64,000 nucleotides of DNA, from the NCBI GenBank assembly GCA_028699915.1, contig JAQVTR010000002.1:22977-86976 (forward strand), read 5' to 3'. The stretch comes from Fidelibacterota bacterium (GTDB lineage: Bacteria; Fidelibacterota; Fidelibacteria; Fidelibacterales; Fidelibacteraceae). Below are positions 44,280-53,433 of the stretch, in pieces; within the stretch, counting starts at the first letter, position 1; each line of letters opens with the position of its first letter. Below the pieces are notes generated by a model. It had not been told where the DNA came from and searched no databases. It was given only the letters and a program-made list of their open reading frames with translations. Made by a program: the position numbers and the translations under genes.

Positions 44280-44743
44280 GTATTTTCCGCAGTAATGTAT
44301 TTATCGATGATAGAAATGGCTTTATGCGGCGTCAGCTTGCCGTATACCGTATCGTCGATCATCATGACCGGCGCCAGGCTGCAGCAGCCAAGACAAGCCA
44401 CTTCCTCCAGGGTAAACAGTTCATCGTCGGTCGTAATCGCCTCTCCCGTCAAGCCCAGATGCGTGCGGATGGCAGATGCCAGATTGTCCGCCCCGGAAAC
44501 GTGACAGGCGGTCCCCTTGCAAACGCGGATCACGTGACGGCCCCTCGTCTCCAGATGGAACATCGAATAAAAGGTGGCAATGCCCCAAAGTTCCGCAGCG
44601 GGAATACCGGTCCTTTCCGAAATATAACGCAGAGATTCCCGGCTGATATAGCCTTCGGCTTTCTGCATTTCCTGCAGAACCGGTATGGCGGAACCGGGTT
44701 TATCCTTGTATTTGGCCGCAATGGCTTCCAATGCGTTTTTCAT
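44276..44743 (-). CDS. NuoE/HydC-like [2Fe-2S] subunit
   Basis: 155 residues. A helical N-terminus (KDKPGSAIPVLQEMQKAEGYIS) and a thioredoxin-like domain with the ligands in VCKGTACHVSG (CX4C) and ACLGCC (CX3C). It is the first gene of the three-gene redox operon and should pass electrons between flavin and cluster sites of the complex. Confidence 0.94.
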   Translation of the reverse strand: MKNALEAIAAKYKDKPGSAIPVLQEMQKAEGYISRESLRYISERTGIPAAELWGIATFYSMFHLETRGRHVIRVCKGTACHVSGADNLASAIRTHLGLTGEAITTDDELFTLEEVACLGCCSLAPVMMIDDTVYGKLTPHKAISIIDKYITAENT

Positions 44744-44792
44744 AACCCAAATGTAAAAAAGTGCCGGGTTTTTTCAAATGCTTATATCGTGT

Positions 44793-44812
44793 TTCCCAGG
44801 AATATTTGGGAA
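44793..44812. promoter_or_regulatory. Inverted repeat between the divergent redox and methyltransferase-like operons
   Basis: TTCCCA-N8-TGGGAA lies near the middle of the 139-base divergent region, directly next to a TTGTGATCAA stretch. It does not match the usual Rex consensus. It could be an operator for either operon. Confidence 0.35.
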
Positions 44813-44882
44813 TTTTGTGATCAAGCGCGCATTTTTATTTTCGCTTGTTGCTTATCAGCGGCTTTTTCCATAAAATTCCGCT

Positions 44883-45623
44883 ATGAAGACACTCGAGGAT
44901 ATCCCTTTCTTCCGGATCCTGCAGCAGATCCCTTATGAGAATGTCAGCAAAATACTGCGCCTGAAAATGCAGCCCGAAGAACGGCCACGTGACAGCAGGA
45001 CCCTTTTATCCGATTTCAGGAATCTGCATTTCGGCGGGACCTGCTTTTCGCTGGTCAATTTACTCATTCGTTCACTGGAGATCGAAGGGATAAGGGCCTA
45101 TCCCGTTAAAGCGGAAATCCACCGCCGCAGCTTTCCGCATTTTTTTGGCATTGTGGAGCACGAGAACAAACGCTATCTTGTGGATCCGGGTTATCTGATC
45201 AATCAACCCGTTGAAATCATCCCCGGCGGTAACAGCCTGCTCCGAAGCGGTGCGATCGACTTCACGATCAAGGCGCTGGAAAACGAAACATATCAGCTGC
45301 AAACACAGACCAACGGCACACAGACAACGCGCTATACCTTCAGGATCAATCCCCTGGATCTGACCACTTTTATGCATTACTGGATCCGCTCCTTCGATTA
45401 CATCAATGCTATTGTGGCTTCACGCTTTGTCGATGAAAAGTTCATTTATATCAACGACGATTACGTCCAGATCCGCAGCAAAGGAAATGTCGAGAAATAT
45501 AAACAGCGTGAAAAAGCGCATGCATGCCTGAAATTATACTTCGATCTGGACGAAACCATGATCTGCACTGCCGAAGAGCTGCTGAAAGATTATTTAAACA
45601 AGAACTCCGAAGCAAGAGGCTGA
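44883..45623 (+). CDS. Arylamine N-acetyltransferase-like protein
   Basis: 246 residues. The NAT catalytic triad is seen in order: Cys54 in GGTCFSLVNLL, His86 in SFPHFFGIVE, and Asp101 in YLVDPGY. Members move acyl groups from CoA to amines or act in amide-forming steps of secondary metabolism. The C-terminal half is less conserved. It lies 7 bases before the UroD-like gene and is probably co-transcribed with it. The acceptor is unknown. Confidence 0.82.
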   Translation: MKTLEDIPFFRILQQIPYENVSKILRLKMQPEERPRDSRTLLSDFRNLHFGGTCFSLVNLLIRSLEIEGIRAYPVKAEIHRRSFPHFFGIVEHENKRYLVDPGYLINQPVEIIPGGNSLLRSGAIDFTIKALENETYQLQTQTNGTQTTRYTFRINPLDLTTFMHYWIRSFDYINAIVASRFVDEKFIYINDDYVQIRSKGNVEKYKQREKAHACLKLYFDLDETMICTAEELLKDYLNKNSEARG

Positions 45624-45630
45624 CACCGTC

Positions 45631-46992
45631 ATGAACGGAAAAAAACGCATTCAGCGTACACTCCGAGGAAAAGCGGCCGATAAGGTTCCCTGGGTACCGT
45701 TTGCCGGCGTTCATGCCGGGAAATTATGCGGCTACAGTGCCAAAGAGGTCCTGCAGGACGCCGATAAATTATTCGAATCCCTAATCAAGGTACATCAAAC
45801 CTATTTACCTGACGGAATGCCCGTTATTTTTGACCTGCAGCTGGAAGCGGAGATCCTGGGCTGTGAACTGATGTGGGCGGAAGACAGCCCGCCTTCGGTG
45901 GTAACGCACCCCCTGGAAAACGATCTCCGCATTCCCGATACAATGCCCACGGATAAGGACGGCCGCATTCCCCTGGTCCTGGATGTGATGCGGCGCATGA
46001 AAGACAGCGTGGGAAAGCATACGGCACTTTACGGACTGATATGCGGACCGCTGACCCTGGCAACGCATCTGCGCGGTTCCGAATTGTTTATGGATGCATA
46101 TACCGACGAAGAAAAGGTCAAGGAGCTAATCCTATATTGCTGCAAGGTCGCAAAATGCATGGCGGACATGTATATCCGCGCCGGCATGGATGTGATCGCG
46201 GTTGTGGATCCGGTGATCTCCCAGATATCGCCGGAGATGTTCTACCGATTTTTGTACCATCCTCTGAGCGATCTTTTTTCTTCGATCAAAGAACAGAAAA
46301 TCGTTACATCCCTTTTCGTCTGCGGAGATGCCAGCCGCAACCTGGAACCGATGTGCAATACCTTTCCGGACATTCTTTCCATTGATGAGAATATTGACAT
46401 GAAAACCGCCAAGATCCTGAGCGATTCCCATGGCATCGTCATCGCCGGCAATATTCCGCTGACAACGGTAATGCTCCTGGGAACTCAGCTGGACAATGTA
46501 CGCTTTATAACGGACTTCCTTGCGGAAATGGATACAAAGAACCTGATCATTTCGCCGGGCTGCGATATGCCCTACGACACGCCCCCCGAGAACGTCGTTG
46601 GGATCATGGATGCCATCCGCAATCCGGAATCCGCAAGAAAAATGCTGGAGAACTACAAAGCGCCCGCATCCGATACGGATGTTCCGCTGCCAGATTACGC
46701 AAATCTTGACAAACCGCTGATCGAGGTCTTTACCGTCGACTCCGCCGCCTGTGCCGCCTGCGCTTACCTGAAAGATGCAGCCATGCGCCTCCTGCCGGTC
46801 TTCGGGAACGCTATCGAGATCCGCGAATACAAGATCACGGAGATCGAGAACGTTGCACGTGTAAAAAAAATGGGCGTACGGAATCTTCCTTCGATCTATG
46901 TCAACGGGTCGCTCTATGCTTCCTCTCTGATCCCCAGGCATGATGAATTTATAAAAGATATCCGGCAGCTTCTCGAAACAAAACAGGCATAA
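45631..46992 (+). CDS. Uroporphyrinogen-decarboxylase-family (methyltransferase-like) protein fused to a thioredoxin-fold domain
   Basis: 453 residues. Residues 1-350 form a UroD-type barrel of the MtaA/MtbA/CmuA branch (RIQRTLRGKAADKVPWVPF, YGLICGPLTLATHLRG). The zinc-site cysteines are present as Cys231 (FVCGD) and Cys311 (SPGCDMP), but the His that normally stands two residues before the first Cys is Phe229. From about 362 a thioredoxin-like domain follows with CAAC (374-377) and a cis-Pro loop (RNLPSIYVNG). This suggests thiol or methyl transfer with a built-in redox partner, rather than haem synthesis. The CobW-like gene follows after 2 bases. Confidence 0.85.
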   Translation: MNGKKRIQRTLRGKAADKVPWVPFAGVHAGKLCGYSAKEVLQDADKLFESLIKVHQTYLPDGMPVIFDLQLEAEILGCELMWAEDSPPSVVTHPLENDLRIPDTMPTDKDGRIPLVLDVMRRMKDSVGKHTALYGLICGPLTLATHLRGSELFMDAYTDEEKVKELILYCCKVAKCMADMYIRAGMDVIAVVDPVISQISPEMFYRFLYHPLSDLFSSIKEQKIVTSLFVCGDASRNLEPMCNTFPDILSIDENIDMKTAKILSDSHGIVIAGNIPLTTVMLLGTQLDNVRFITDFLAEMDTKNLIISPGCDMPYDTPPENVVGIMDAIRNPESARKMLENYKAPASDTDVPLPDYANLDKPLIEVFTVDSAACAACAYLKDAAMRLLPVFGNAIEIREYKITEIENVARVKKMGVRNLPSIYVNGSLYASSLIPRHDEFIKDIRQLLETKQA

Positions 46993-46994
46993 AT

Positions 46995-47951
46995 ATGGAT
47001 CTTTACCTGGTCTCGGGTTTTCTGGGAAGCGGAAAAACCACCCTGATCATCCGTTTAAGTAAACTTTTAATGGAAAAAGGCAAAAAGATCGCCGTGGTCA
47101 CCAACGATCAGGGCAAATACCTCGTAGATACCGCTTTTGTCAATGCCGAGAACATTCCGGCCGTGGATGTGCAGTCAGGCTGTTACTGTTCGCACTATCC
47201 TGACCTGTTGCGCCAGCTGGAACATCTGCAGAAAAAGATCGGGCCGGATATCGTTTTCGCCGAAGCTATCGGTTCCTCTGCAAACCTTAGCGGAACGGTC
47301 GGGGAAGCGCTGTTGCAGACAAGCGAATTCCGGGCGAAGGCGCTGATCACGCTGGCCGATGCCCGGATCCTATTACGGCGGGTCAAGGAAGAGACACTGC
47401 CCTTCAGCGAGGGCGTCAAAGCCGTTTACGAAAGTCAGATAAACGAATCTGACTACTTAATTATCAATAAAATAGATCTTTTAGATAAAGCGGATCTGGC
47501 CTTGCTTCGGCAGGAACTTCCCGGACATTTTTCAATCTCAGCACAGCAGTATATGTCGGCTTTTTGTCGGGAAGATCTGCGCGAACTTTACGCACAGCTT
47601 TCCCGTATCCGCGGCTCCGCCCTGCGCAAAGCGGTCCCGGATCCCTTGCTGCAATCGGAAGCTTTCCGGAACCTGAAATGGTATGAACGGCAGTTCGAAC
47701 TCGAAGATCAAAACGATGTACACGATGTCCTTCTTGCACGTCTGAAGGATACGCTGCACAGCTTTGAAAAACAGGCGCTCCGCATCATCCGTTTTAAATG
47801 CCTGATCCGGACCTGCGAACAGGAGCTTTTTTCCTGCGACATTTCGCCTTCAGACAACTATTCCTGGAGATCTGCCCTAAGAGACCTGCACAGTACCAAG
47901 GCATCCGTTCTGATCAATGCCCGCCTTTTACGAGAAACATCTGCAAAATAG
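46995..47951 (+). CDS. CobW/COG0523-like GTPase (G3E family)
   Basis: 318 residues. P-loop GFLGSGKTT near 8-16, a Cys motif GCYCSH where the family has the metal-binding CxCC, and the specificity motif NKID. G3E GTPases deliver metal ions to enzymes. The tight placement behind the UroD/thioredoxin gene suggests a zinc or cobalt-related service to that protein; this is inference. The C-terminal half is divergent. Confidence 0.87.
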   Translation: MDLYLVSGFLGSGKTTLIIRLSKLLMEKGKKIAVVTNDQGKYLVDTAFVNAENIPAVDVQSGCYCSHYPDLLRQLEHLQKKIGPDIVFAEAIGSSANLSGTVGEALLQTSEFRAKALITLADARILLRRVKEETLPFSEGVKAVYESQINESDYLIINKIDLLDKADLALLRQELPGHFSISAQQYMSAFCREDLRELYAQLSRIRGSALRKAVPDPLLQSEAFRNLKWYERQFELEDQNDVHDVLLARLKDTLHSFEKQALRIIRFKCLIRTCEQELFSCDISPSDNYSWRSALRDLHSTKASVLINARLLRETSAK

Positions 47952-47999
47952 GCACAGGATTTGCCTTGGATAATTTCTCCGAAAATGCTAAGATTGGTC

Positions 48000-48872
48000 A
48001 TGGATCAACGCCGAACTTTCCTGAATATTCCCTATGAGGAACATATCGTTCCCTTCCCCAACACCGCTGCCGTCATCCTGCAGCACGCACGTGAATTCCC
48101 CGGGAAAATTGCATTCCGCTTTATTGACAGTTCCTGTACGTACGGGGATATACTGGATCTTTGTCTCAGGTTCAGGATCAGAGACCGCAAACGGCCGCTG
48201 CTGAGCTTTCGCGATCCCGAAAAAAGCCTGATGCCCCTGCTGGCGCTGCTTTACCACGGTATTCCGTTTCATCTGGATTTCACGGCCGAAAGCGATCGCA
48301 TCTCTTATGAATACCTTCCGGAAAATATGCAGGCAAACAAACAGGATATTCCTTTTATCCGGCTGGACGACAATGCTCTGATCCTGAAGGCCAAATACCG
48401 CTTTTCACAATACAATCTTCTGGTCGCTGCTCAGGCGGTGGGACGCGCCTTCCGGCTTTTTCGTCCCGGCGACGCCTGCTCTGCCTTGCCGGTCGAATCC
48501 ATGAGCGATCTGCTTTTTGCCGTCCTGGCTCCGTTGTATTTTGCGAAAACCATTCGTTTTGATATGGCAAATCCTGCGGAAGAAGTTTTGAACGCAAGGG
48601 TACAGTATGCCTGGTGCAAAGAAGGATTTCCCGAAATTCTGCCGGAGGCAAAAAAACTCCTGCGTGATGCCGCCATGCTATTTACGGCGTCACAACAAAA
48701 AGTGCTTCATCCGTCCGCCTATTACCTTTCCGGGGCCGACGATGCCGCAGCGGGACTGGCAATTATCCGGGACGTATCCGGAGCTATCGTTCCTTTTCCG
48801 GGCTGTGATATCGTCAGGAATGCCGAAGGCAAGCTGCAGATCAACGGTCATGCGCTCGCACAATCCTCTTAA
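48000..48872 (+). CDS. Short adenylate-forming-enzyme-like protein, possibly degenerate
   Basis: About 290 residues from the ATG at 48000; an in-frame TTG at 47961 and an ATG at 47985 are alternatives and none has a good ribosome site. The order of features recalls the N-terminal domain of acyl-CoA synthetases: AAVILQHAREFPGKIAFRFID with YGDIL, and later PFPGCDIVRNAEGKLQINGHAL. The phosphate-binding loop (TSGTTG-type) and the C-terminal lid domain are missing. It is either a remnant or a non-catalytic relative. The frame is intact and closes the operon that starts at 44883. Confidence 0.55.
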   Translation: MDQRRTFLNIPYEEHIVPFPNTAAVILQHAREFPGKIAFRFIDSSCTYGDILDLCLRFRIRDRKRPLLSFRDPEKSLMPLLALLYHGIPFHLDFTAESDRISYEYLPENMQANKQDIPFIRLDDNALILKAKYRFSQYNLLVAAQAVGRAFRLFRPGDACSALPVESMSDLLFAVLAPLYFAKTIRFDMANPAEEVLNARVQYAWCKEGFPEILPEAKKLLRDAAMLFTASQQKVLHPSAYYLSGADDAAAGLAIIRDVSGAIVPFPGCDIVRNAEGKLQINGHALAQSS

Positions 48873-48891
48873 CGGATCTGAAGGGATCGGT

Positions 48892-49791
48892 TTATAGTCT
48901 GTCTTTAAATTTTCTTAACCGCGTTTTGATTTCTTCGTCATTGAGGGACGTGAGCCTGTCCGTTGAAAAGGATTCAACTAAAAACGAGGCCAGTACCGTT
49001 CCGTAGATCATGGCTTCATGATAATCGTAAAAATCCGGGATTGGCTTGTTCAGGCTGTCCAGATATCCCATAAATCCTCCCGCGAAAGTGTCCCCTGCCC
49101 CCGTGGGATCCACCAGGGCTTTCTCGGGACAAATGGGATAAACCGCATGGTTTTTCTTATGAAAGAGCTCGGCTCCGTACTTGCCTTTTTTTACGATCAC
49201 GGTGTGCGGACCCAGCGACTGAATGTGTAAGACGGCATCCGCAAGGTATTGCTCTTCGGTCAGCTGAATGATTTCCTCGTCATTGATAATGATGATATCG
49301 GAGCGTTTTACGGCCTCGATCAGGGTCGCTTTTGCCGTTTTGATCCAGAGATTCATGCTGTCGAGCCCTACCAGGGGTTTGTTTTCCATCTGATCCAGGA
49401 CCCGCAGCTGCAGAGCGGGATGAATATTCGCAAGAAACAGCATCCTGCAGCTACGGTATTCCCTCGGAAGCGTCGGTGAAAAATGTTCAAAGACGTTCAG
49501 ATCGGTGTACAGGGTCTCGCGTTCTTTCATATTGATACGGTAGATCCCGCCCCAGCGAAAGGTTTTCCCTTCACGGATCTCCAGCCCCTGCAGATCGATA
49601 TGCATTTTTTCAAAATCCGCGATCGCGGACGCGGGAAAGTCTTTTCCGGCCACACCCACAATGCCGACACGGGTTTTTCTTGCGGCAGCCAGACTAAAGA
49701 AGGTGGCGGAACCGCCGACCGCGTTATCCGATCTGCCTCTGGGCGTGATCACAGTATCGAGCGCAATGGAGCCAACAACAACAAGAGCCAT
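48892..49791 (-). CDS. PfkB-family sugar/nucleoside kinase
   Basis: 299 residues from the ATG at 49791, which has AGGAAG just upstream; an extended frame to 49818 would run into the neighbour. Signatures: VGSIALDTV at the start, GGSATFFSLAAA, and the catalytic DPTGAGDTFAGGF near the C-terminus. It phosphorylates a sugar or nucleoside with ATP; the substrate is not predictable. It lies 8 bases behind the sorting-domain protein. Confidence 0.92.
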   Translation of the reverse strand: MALVVVGSIALDTVITPRGRSDNAVGGSATFFSLAAARKTRVGIVGVAGKDFPASAIADFEKMHIDLQGLEIREGKTFRWGGIYRINMKERETLYTDLNVFEHFSPTLPREYRSCRMLFLANIHPALQLRVLDQMENKPLVGLDSMNLWIKTAKATLIEAVKRSDIIIINDEEIIQLTEEQYLADAVLHIQSLGPHTVIVKKGKYGAELFHKKNHAVYPICPEKALVDPTGAGDTFAGGFMGYLDSLNKPIPDFYDYHEAMIYGTVLASFLVESFSTDRLTSLNDEEIKTRLRKFKDRL

Positions 49792-49799
49792 ATTTCTTC

Positions 49800-52523
49800 C
49801 TACTTCATCAAGGTGCATTTACGGATTTCCGATGCATCCGGGGTCTGTATGCGATAAAAATACACACCGGAAGCCAATTCGCGGGGTGTCCATACAATAC
49901 GGTGGTATCCAGCCTCCCAGCACCCGCTGATCGTTTGCCCGGCCTTTTTCCCCTGCAGATCGAAGAAATCGATCCTGACCTCGCCGGCTTCCGGCAAGGC
50001 GAAAGCGATCGTTGTCGAGGGATTAAAGGGATTCGGATAATTCTGGTGGACTTTAAAGGTCTCGGGGATACCGGCTTCGTTGATTTTTGAAACGAATTTT
50101 TCTTCAACAAGAACGAATCTGACGGCATCTGCCCTTAGTACACTGTTGGTGTTTGTATTACCTCCGTTATCCTGTATCCTTAATGAGAGCTTAACATTTT
50201 TTGGAAGATCATATTCACCGATCGATACCCAGTTCCCACTGTTTACGTTCTGATCCACCCGGACGGTGTCTTTAGGAATCCCGTCTATCATGATGATGTA
50301 ATCTACATGATTATGAGCGTTCACAGTAAAGGGAAGAAAAAATTGGATATCATAGCTGCCACTAAATATCACTTCCATATCAAAATCGGCATGATTGCCC
50401 TTACCGTTAATGTTTACCCAGCGGCTTGAACCGTTCCAGCCGGATGCGCTGGAAAAATTCCAGGTCCCGCCATGTTCTGAATAAGCGGTTTCATCATCAT
50501 TGTCGACGATCGTGAAATACATGCTTGCATTTGCAAAAATAGGAACAAGTTTGTACGGGTTCCGCGGGTCATCCGTTTCAATGGTGAGCACATCATTGTA
50601 TTCACAGAAATTGTCGGAATAAAATTTGATCGGAACGTCAACAACTTCCATGGGACCCATTTTGAACGGAGCATCGATACCAAGTTCTAATTTCGATCCG
50701 AAAACCGAGAAATTGCTCACGGTCAGCTCCTCTTTCCCCTGATTGGATATTGACAGGTATCTTACGGCCGTATCGGCTATACTGACCTTACCGAAAGCCA
50801 GCATATCCTGTCCGACAATAAAATGCTTATCGACAATCAGCGGTGTGATCCGGACAACATCTATACCCATATCCAGCGTTGAATCGAGATTCTCGAATGT
50901 AATCGTATTCCCCGTTCCCGTTTTTAAGTCAAAGAATCCTACATGTTGCCATTTATCTCTTCCAAACAATGTTTGATCGATAAGAATCGTATCGATAATA
51001 CTGCCGTTATTTACCAGTATCCTGACGGAATCCGTCGTGCTTCCCGGACCATGAAATAAAATGCGGTAAGAAAGGTTATCTTCAATCAATGGCGTAAGGG
51101 TGAGGGAACCGAGTCCGGTAAGCACCCTGGCTTTCAAATCCCACAATTCGGTTGTTCCGCTGTAGTCCTGCCAGTTACCGGGACCCTCGGCAAACGCGGC
51201 GTCCTGATCATCGATAAAAATGTCATCAGGGAGGTAGTGCAAATGGACTTTGGACTGATTACCCACGCTGTCGCAAACGGCGACGGCGACTTTTGCCAAC
51301 TCGTATGCAGGAATGCCCTTGATCGTTTCCCATCGGTTCTCGCCGGTGATGGCGCAATCCAGCCGTTCGTATTCTTCATATCTGTTCTTGATCGTGATAA
51401 AAGGTTCATTGACCTGGAAGACCGGACCGTCGGTCACAATTTCATAGCGAATCTCATCGCTGTCAATAATCTCATTGACCGTCAGAACAGGCGCAACCGT
51501 ATCTTCCGGATTGATCCACAGGCGCATGGCTTCGACATCTTTGACATACATAAACTCGACACCGTATTGTTTGGATAAAGTATCTGCAATTTCATGGACA
51601 TATTCCATCCCGGGTAGAAAGTCGTCCTGTGGCAAATGGGACCAGAAACAGGCCATCTGGTTATTGCCATTTGCAGCTTCCTGGAACATCGTTTCCAACG
51701 TTGTTTTGACCCTGTTATTTATACCAAACATCACGGAACGCAGACGCCATTGCTTCAGTTCCCCTTCGATCTGGTAATTATCTGCATTGGGATGATAGGG
51801 TACAAAGGCTGTTGGAGATTCCGACCAGTCGATAATATTGTTCGTCGGTTCATTGGAATCGCCACCTTTTGAGGGATAAGCGTTGGACATATCAAAGGGA
51901 ATGAATCTTTCTTGATAAGCCTGCCAATAATTATCCATGTAATGCCAACCGCTTCGGAAGGAAACGGGAAACACGTCATCTTCGATCAGGAATTTACTTA
52001 AACATTCTTCATAATCATCCTGATTTAGCCTGAAATCTAATCCTTGATTGTAATAATAGACATCGTCATCGTTGGTGTCCGACCAGTAATAATTATGATA
52101 ATGCAGGGTCAATTGATCGTCGTATCGGTCTATGGCCTCCTGATGGTATTTTTTCATCAGATATAAGGTAATATTGTTGCGGATGGGTATATTGCAGTTC
52201 TTTGAAAGATGAAAGACGTTCCCGGCCATCATCCACCAGGTCATTTTCATAGGCCGGCCGAAACTGTCTTTCATGGGCGTTCTGAACGTGCTGTCCATTA
52301 CGCCGTATCCATAACGATCCGGATCGGTGAATAGTCCGCACTTAAAATTGCGCCCGTCATACATGGATAAGCTTAATCCTTCCCAGATAGAGGTATCGGA
52401 ACCGAGAACAAGATAAACCTTTCCCTTAACGGCAAACAGCGGTGAAAGGAATAACAGTATTATCAGGAGCAGTGGGATCTTCTTCATCAAACGCATGGAT
52501 CTCTCACTTAATTTTTTCCTCAT
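49800..52523 (-). CDS. Secreted multidomain protein with deacetylase-like N-terminus, golvesin-type domains and type IX sorting domain
   Basis: 907 residues from the ATG at 52523 (ATGA with the DUF1460 gene); an ATG at 52496 with GAGAG upstream is an equal choice. Signal peptide, then a polysaccharide-deacetylase-like region (GKVYLVLGSDTSIWEGLS, then LTLHYHNYYWSDTNDDD). Ig-like parts and two golvesin/Xly-type beta domains (about 455-575 and 690-815) follow. The last 85 residues are a Por/type IX sorting module (HQNYPNPFNPSTTIAFALPE, ending SGVYFYRIQT). It should be displayed on the cell surface and act on or bind a polysaccharide. Confidence 0.85.
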   Translation of the reverse strand: MRKKLSERSMRLMKKIPLLLIILLFLSPLFAVKGKVYLVLGSDTSIWEGLSLSMYDGRNFKCGLFTDPDRYGYGVMDSTFRTPMKDSFGRPMKMTWWMMAGNVFHLSKNCNIPIRNNITLYLMKKYHQEAIDRYDDQLTLHYHNYYWSDTNDDDVYYYNQGLDFRLNQDDYEECLSKFLIEDDVFPVSFRSGWHYMDNYWQAYQERFIPFDMSNAYPSKGGDSNEPTNNIIDWSESPTAFVPYHPNADNYQIEGELKQWRLRSVMFGINNRVKTTLETMFQEAANGNNQMACFWSHLPQDDFLPGMEYVHEIADTLSKQYGVEFMYVKDVEAMRLWINPEDTVAPVLTVNEIIDSDEIRYEIVTDGPVFQVNEPFITIKNRYEEYERLDCAITGENRWETIKGIPAYELAKVAVAVCDSVGNQSKVHLHYLPDDIFIDDQDAAFAEGPGNWQDYSGTTELWDLKARVLTGLGSLTLTPLIEDNLSYRILFHGPGSTTDSVRILVNNGSIIDTILIDQTLFGRDKWQHVGFFDLKTGTGNTITFENLDSTLDMGIDVVRITPLIVDKHFIVGQDMLAFGKVSIADTAVRYLSISNQGKEELTVSNFSVFGSKLELGIDAPFKMGPMEVVDVPIKFYSDNFCEYNDVLTIETDDPRNPYKLVPIFANASMYFTIVDNDDETAYSEHGGTWNFSSASGWNGSSRWVNINGKGNHADFDMEVIFSGSYDIQFFLPFTVNAHNHVDYIIMIDGIPKDTVRVDQNVNSGNWVSIGEYDLPKNVKLSLRIQDNGGNTNTNSVLRADAVRFVLVEEKFVSKINEAGIPETFKVHQNYPNPFNPSTTIAFALPEAGEVRIDFFDLQGKKAGQTISGCWEAGYHRIVWTPRELASGVYFYRIQTPDASEIRKCTLMK

Positions 52524-53410
52524 TTATTCTTTAGTTTCGGGATATCCCAGGGCAGTACCACCGCATTGGGTTTGTTGTATTCATCACGGACACGCATCAC
52601 GGCCAGTCCCGCGTAACGTGTATTCTCTTTTTTAGACTCCAGCCAGTTGTCAAAAGCAGTTTCAAAAGTTGTGTTAATGCTGTTGGAGGCTTCGCGGAAA
52701 TACAATTCGCCGTCCTTTTCGTAAAGCATCAGCATATGTGCCGAAAAAATATCGTCGCGGTTTGCAAAAAGCATAGCAACGATATCGCCGTTCCGGAAAT
52801 TTGCCTTGACCTTGTCAAGGTCCCGCATGGGAATATACTCCACGGTGATCATACGGTCGAGCTTGACATAGCGCAGGTCACGAATTCCTTTTCGGGTGAA
52901 GAAATTCTCGTGCGAGATGGTCCTTGTAATGCTGCGGGTATAATCACCGCCGACTTTGCGTGCCACGTCTTCCAGCAGCCAGCGGTTTTCCGGCAGCCAG
53001 TCGGCCATGGTGTAGTGGTTCCGGGTCCGCATGCCAATGATCCCGTCCTTATAGCGGATCTGCTGGAGATTGTTGAAAAAATTATCCCAGGAATCAGAAA
53101 TGGACAGGGCCAGCACATGCTCGGTATAGACCATGCAGTTGGTGCTGTCAAAATTGACCAGCGGGTATTTTTCCAGGAGGGCATAGGGCCCGTCGCCGGT
53201 AGCATTCCAACTGTAGGGCGTTCCAAGGAACATTTCCGAATACAGCCGCATACGGTCGCTGATGCTGTAATTCATTTTTGCGTTCACCATCAGGACAGAA
53301 TCAATCTGTGCATGGCTCATTTTCCCGATAGGGGCTGCAGGGCTTTTTTCACGGGGCGAGCAGGAAATCAGCAACAGAAGCGCACTTATAAGAACAAGGG
53401 TCTTTTTCAT
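52520..53410 (-). CDS. DUF1460 lipoprotein (NlpC/P60-like, N-acetylmuramoyl-L-alanine amidase type)
   Basis: 296 residues with lipobox LLISC (Cys17). DUF1460 landmarks: GTPYSWNATGDGPYALLEKYPLVNFDSTNCMVY, with a nucleophile-like Cys in TNC, and FSAHMLMLYEKDG with the matching His. The family includes peptidoglycan-recycling amidases. It is coupled to the following sorting-domain gene by an ATGA. Confidence 0.88.
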   Translation of the reverse strand: MKKTLVLISALLLLISCSPREKSPAAPIGKMSHAQIDSVLMVNAKMNYSISDRMRLYSEMFLGTPYSWNATGDGPYALLEKYPLVNFDSTNCMVYTEHVLALSISDSWDNFFNNLQQIRYKDGIIGMRTRNHYTMADWLPENRWLLEDVARKVGGDYTRSITRTISHENFFTRKGIRDLRYVKLDRMITVEYIPMRDLDKVKANFRNGDIVAMLFANRDDIFSAHMLMLYEKDGELYFREASNSINTTFETAFDNWLESKKENTRYAGLAVMRVRDEYNKPNAVVLPWDIPKLKNK

Positions 53411-53433
53411 TCTCTTCTCTCTATTCGTAAGGT

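Noticed and set aside
39450..44743. NADH-dependent [FeFe] hydrogenase
   Set aside because: The large subunit lacks the H-cluster Cys motifs; instead it has a GltD/NfnB region.
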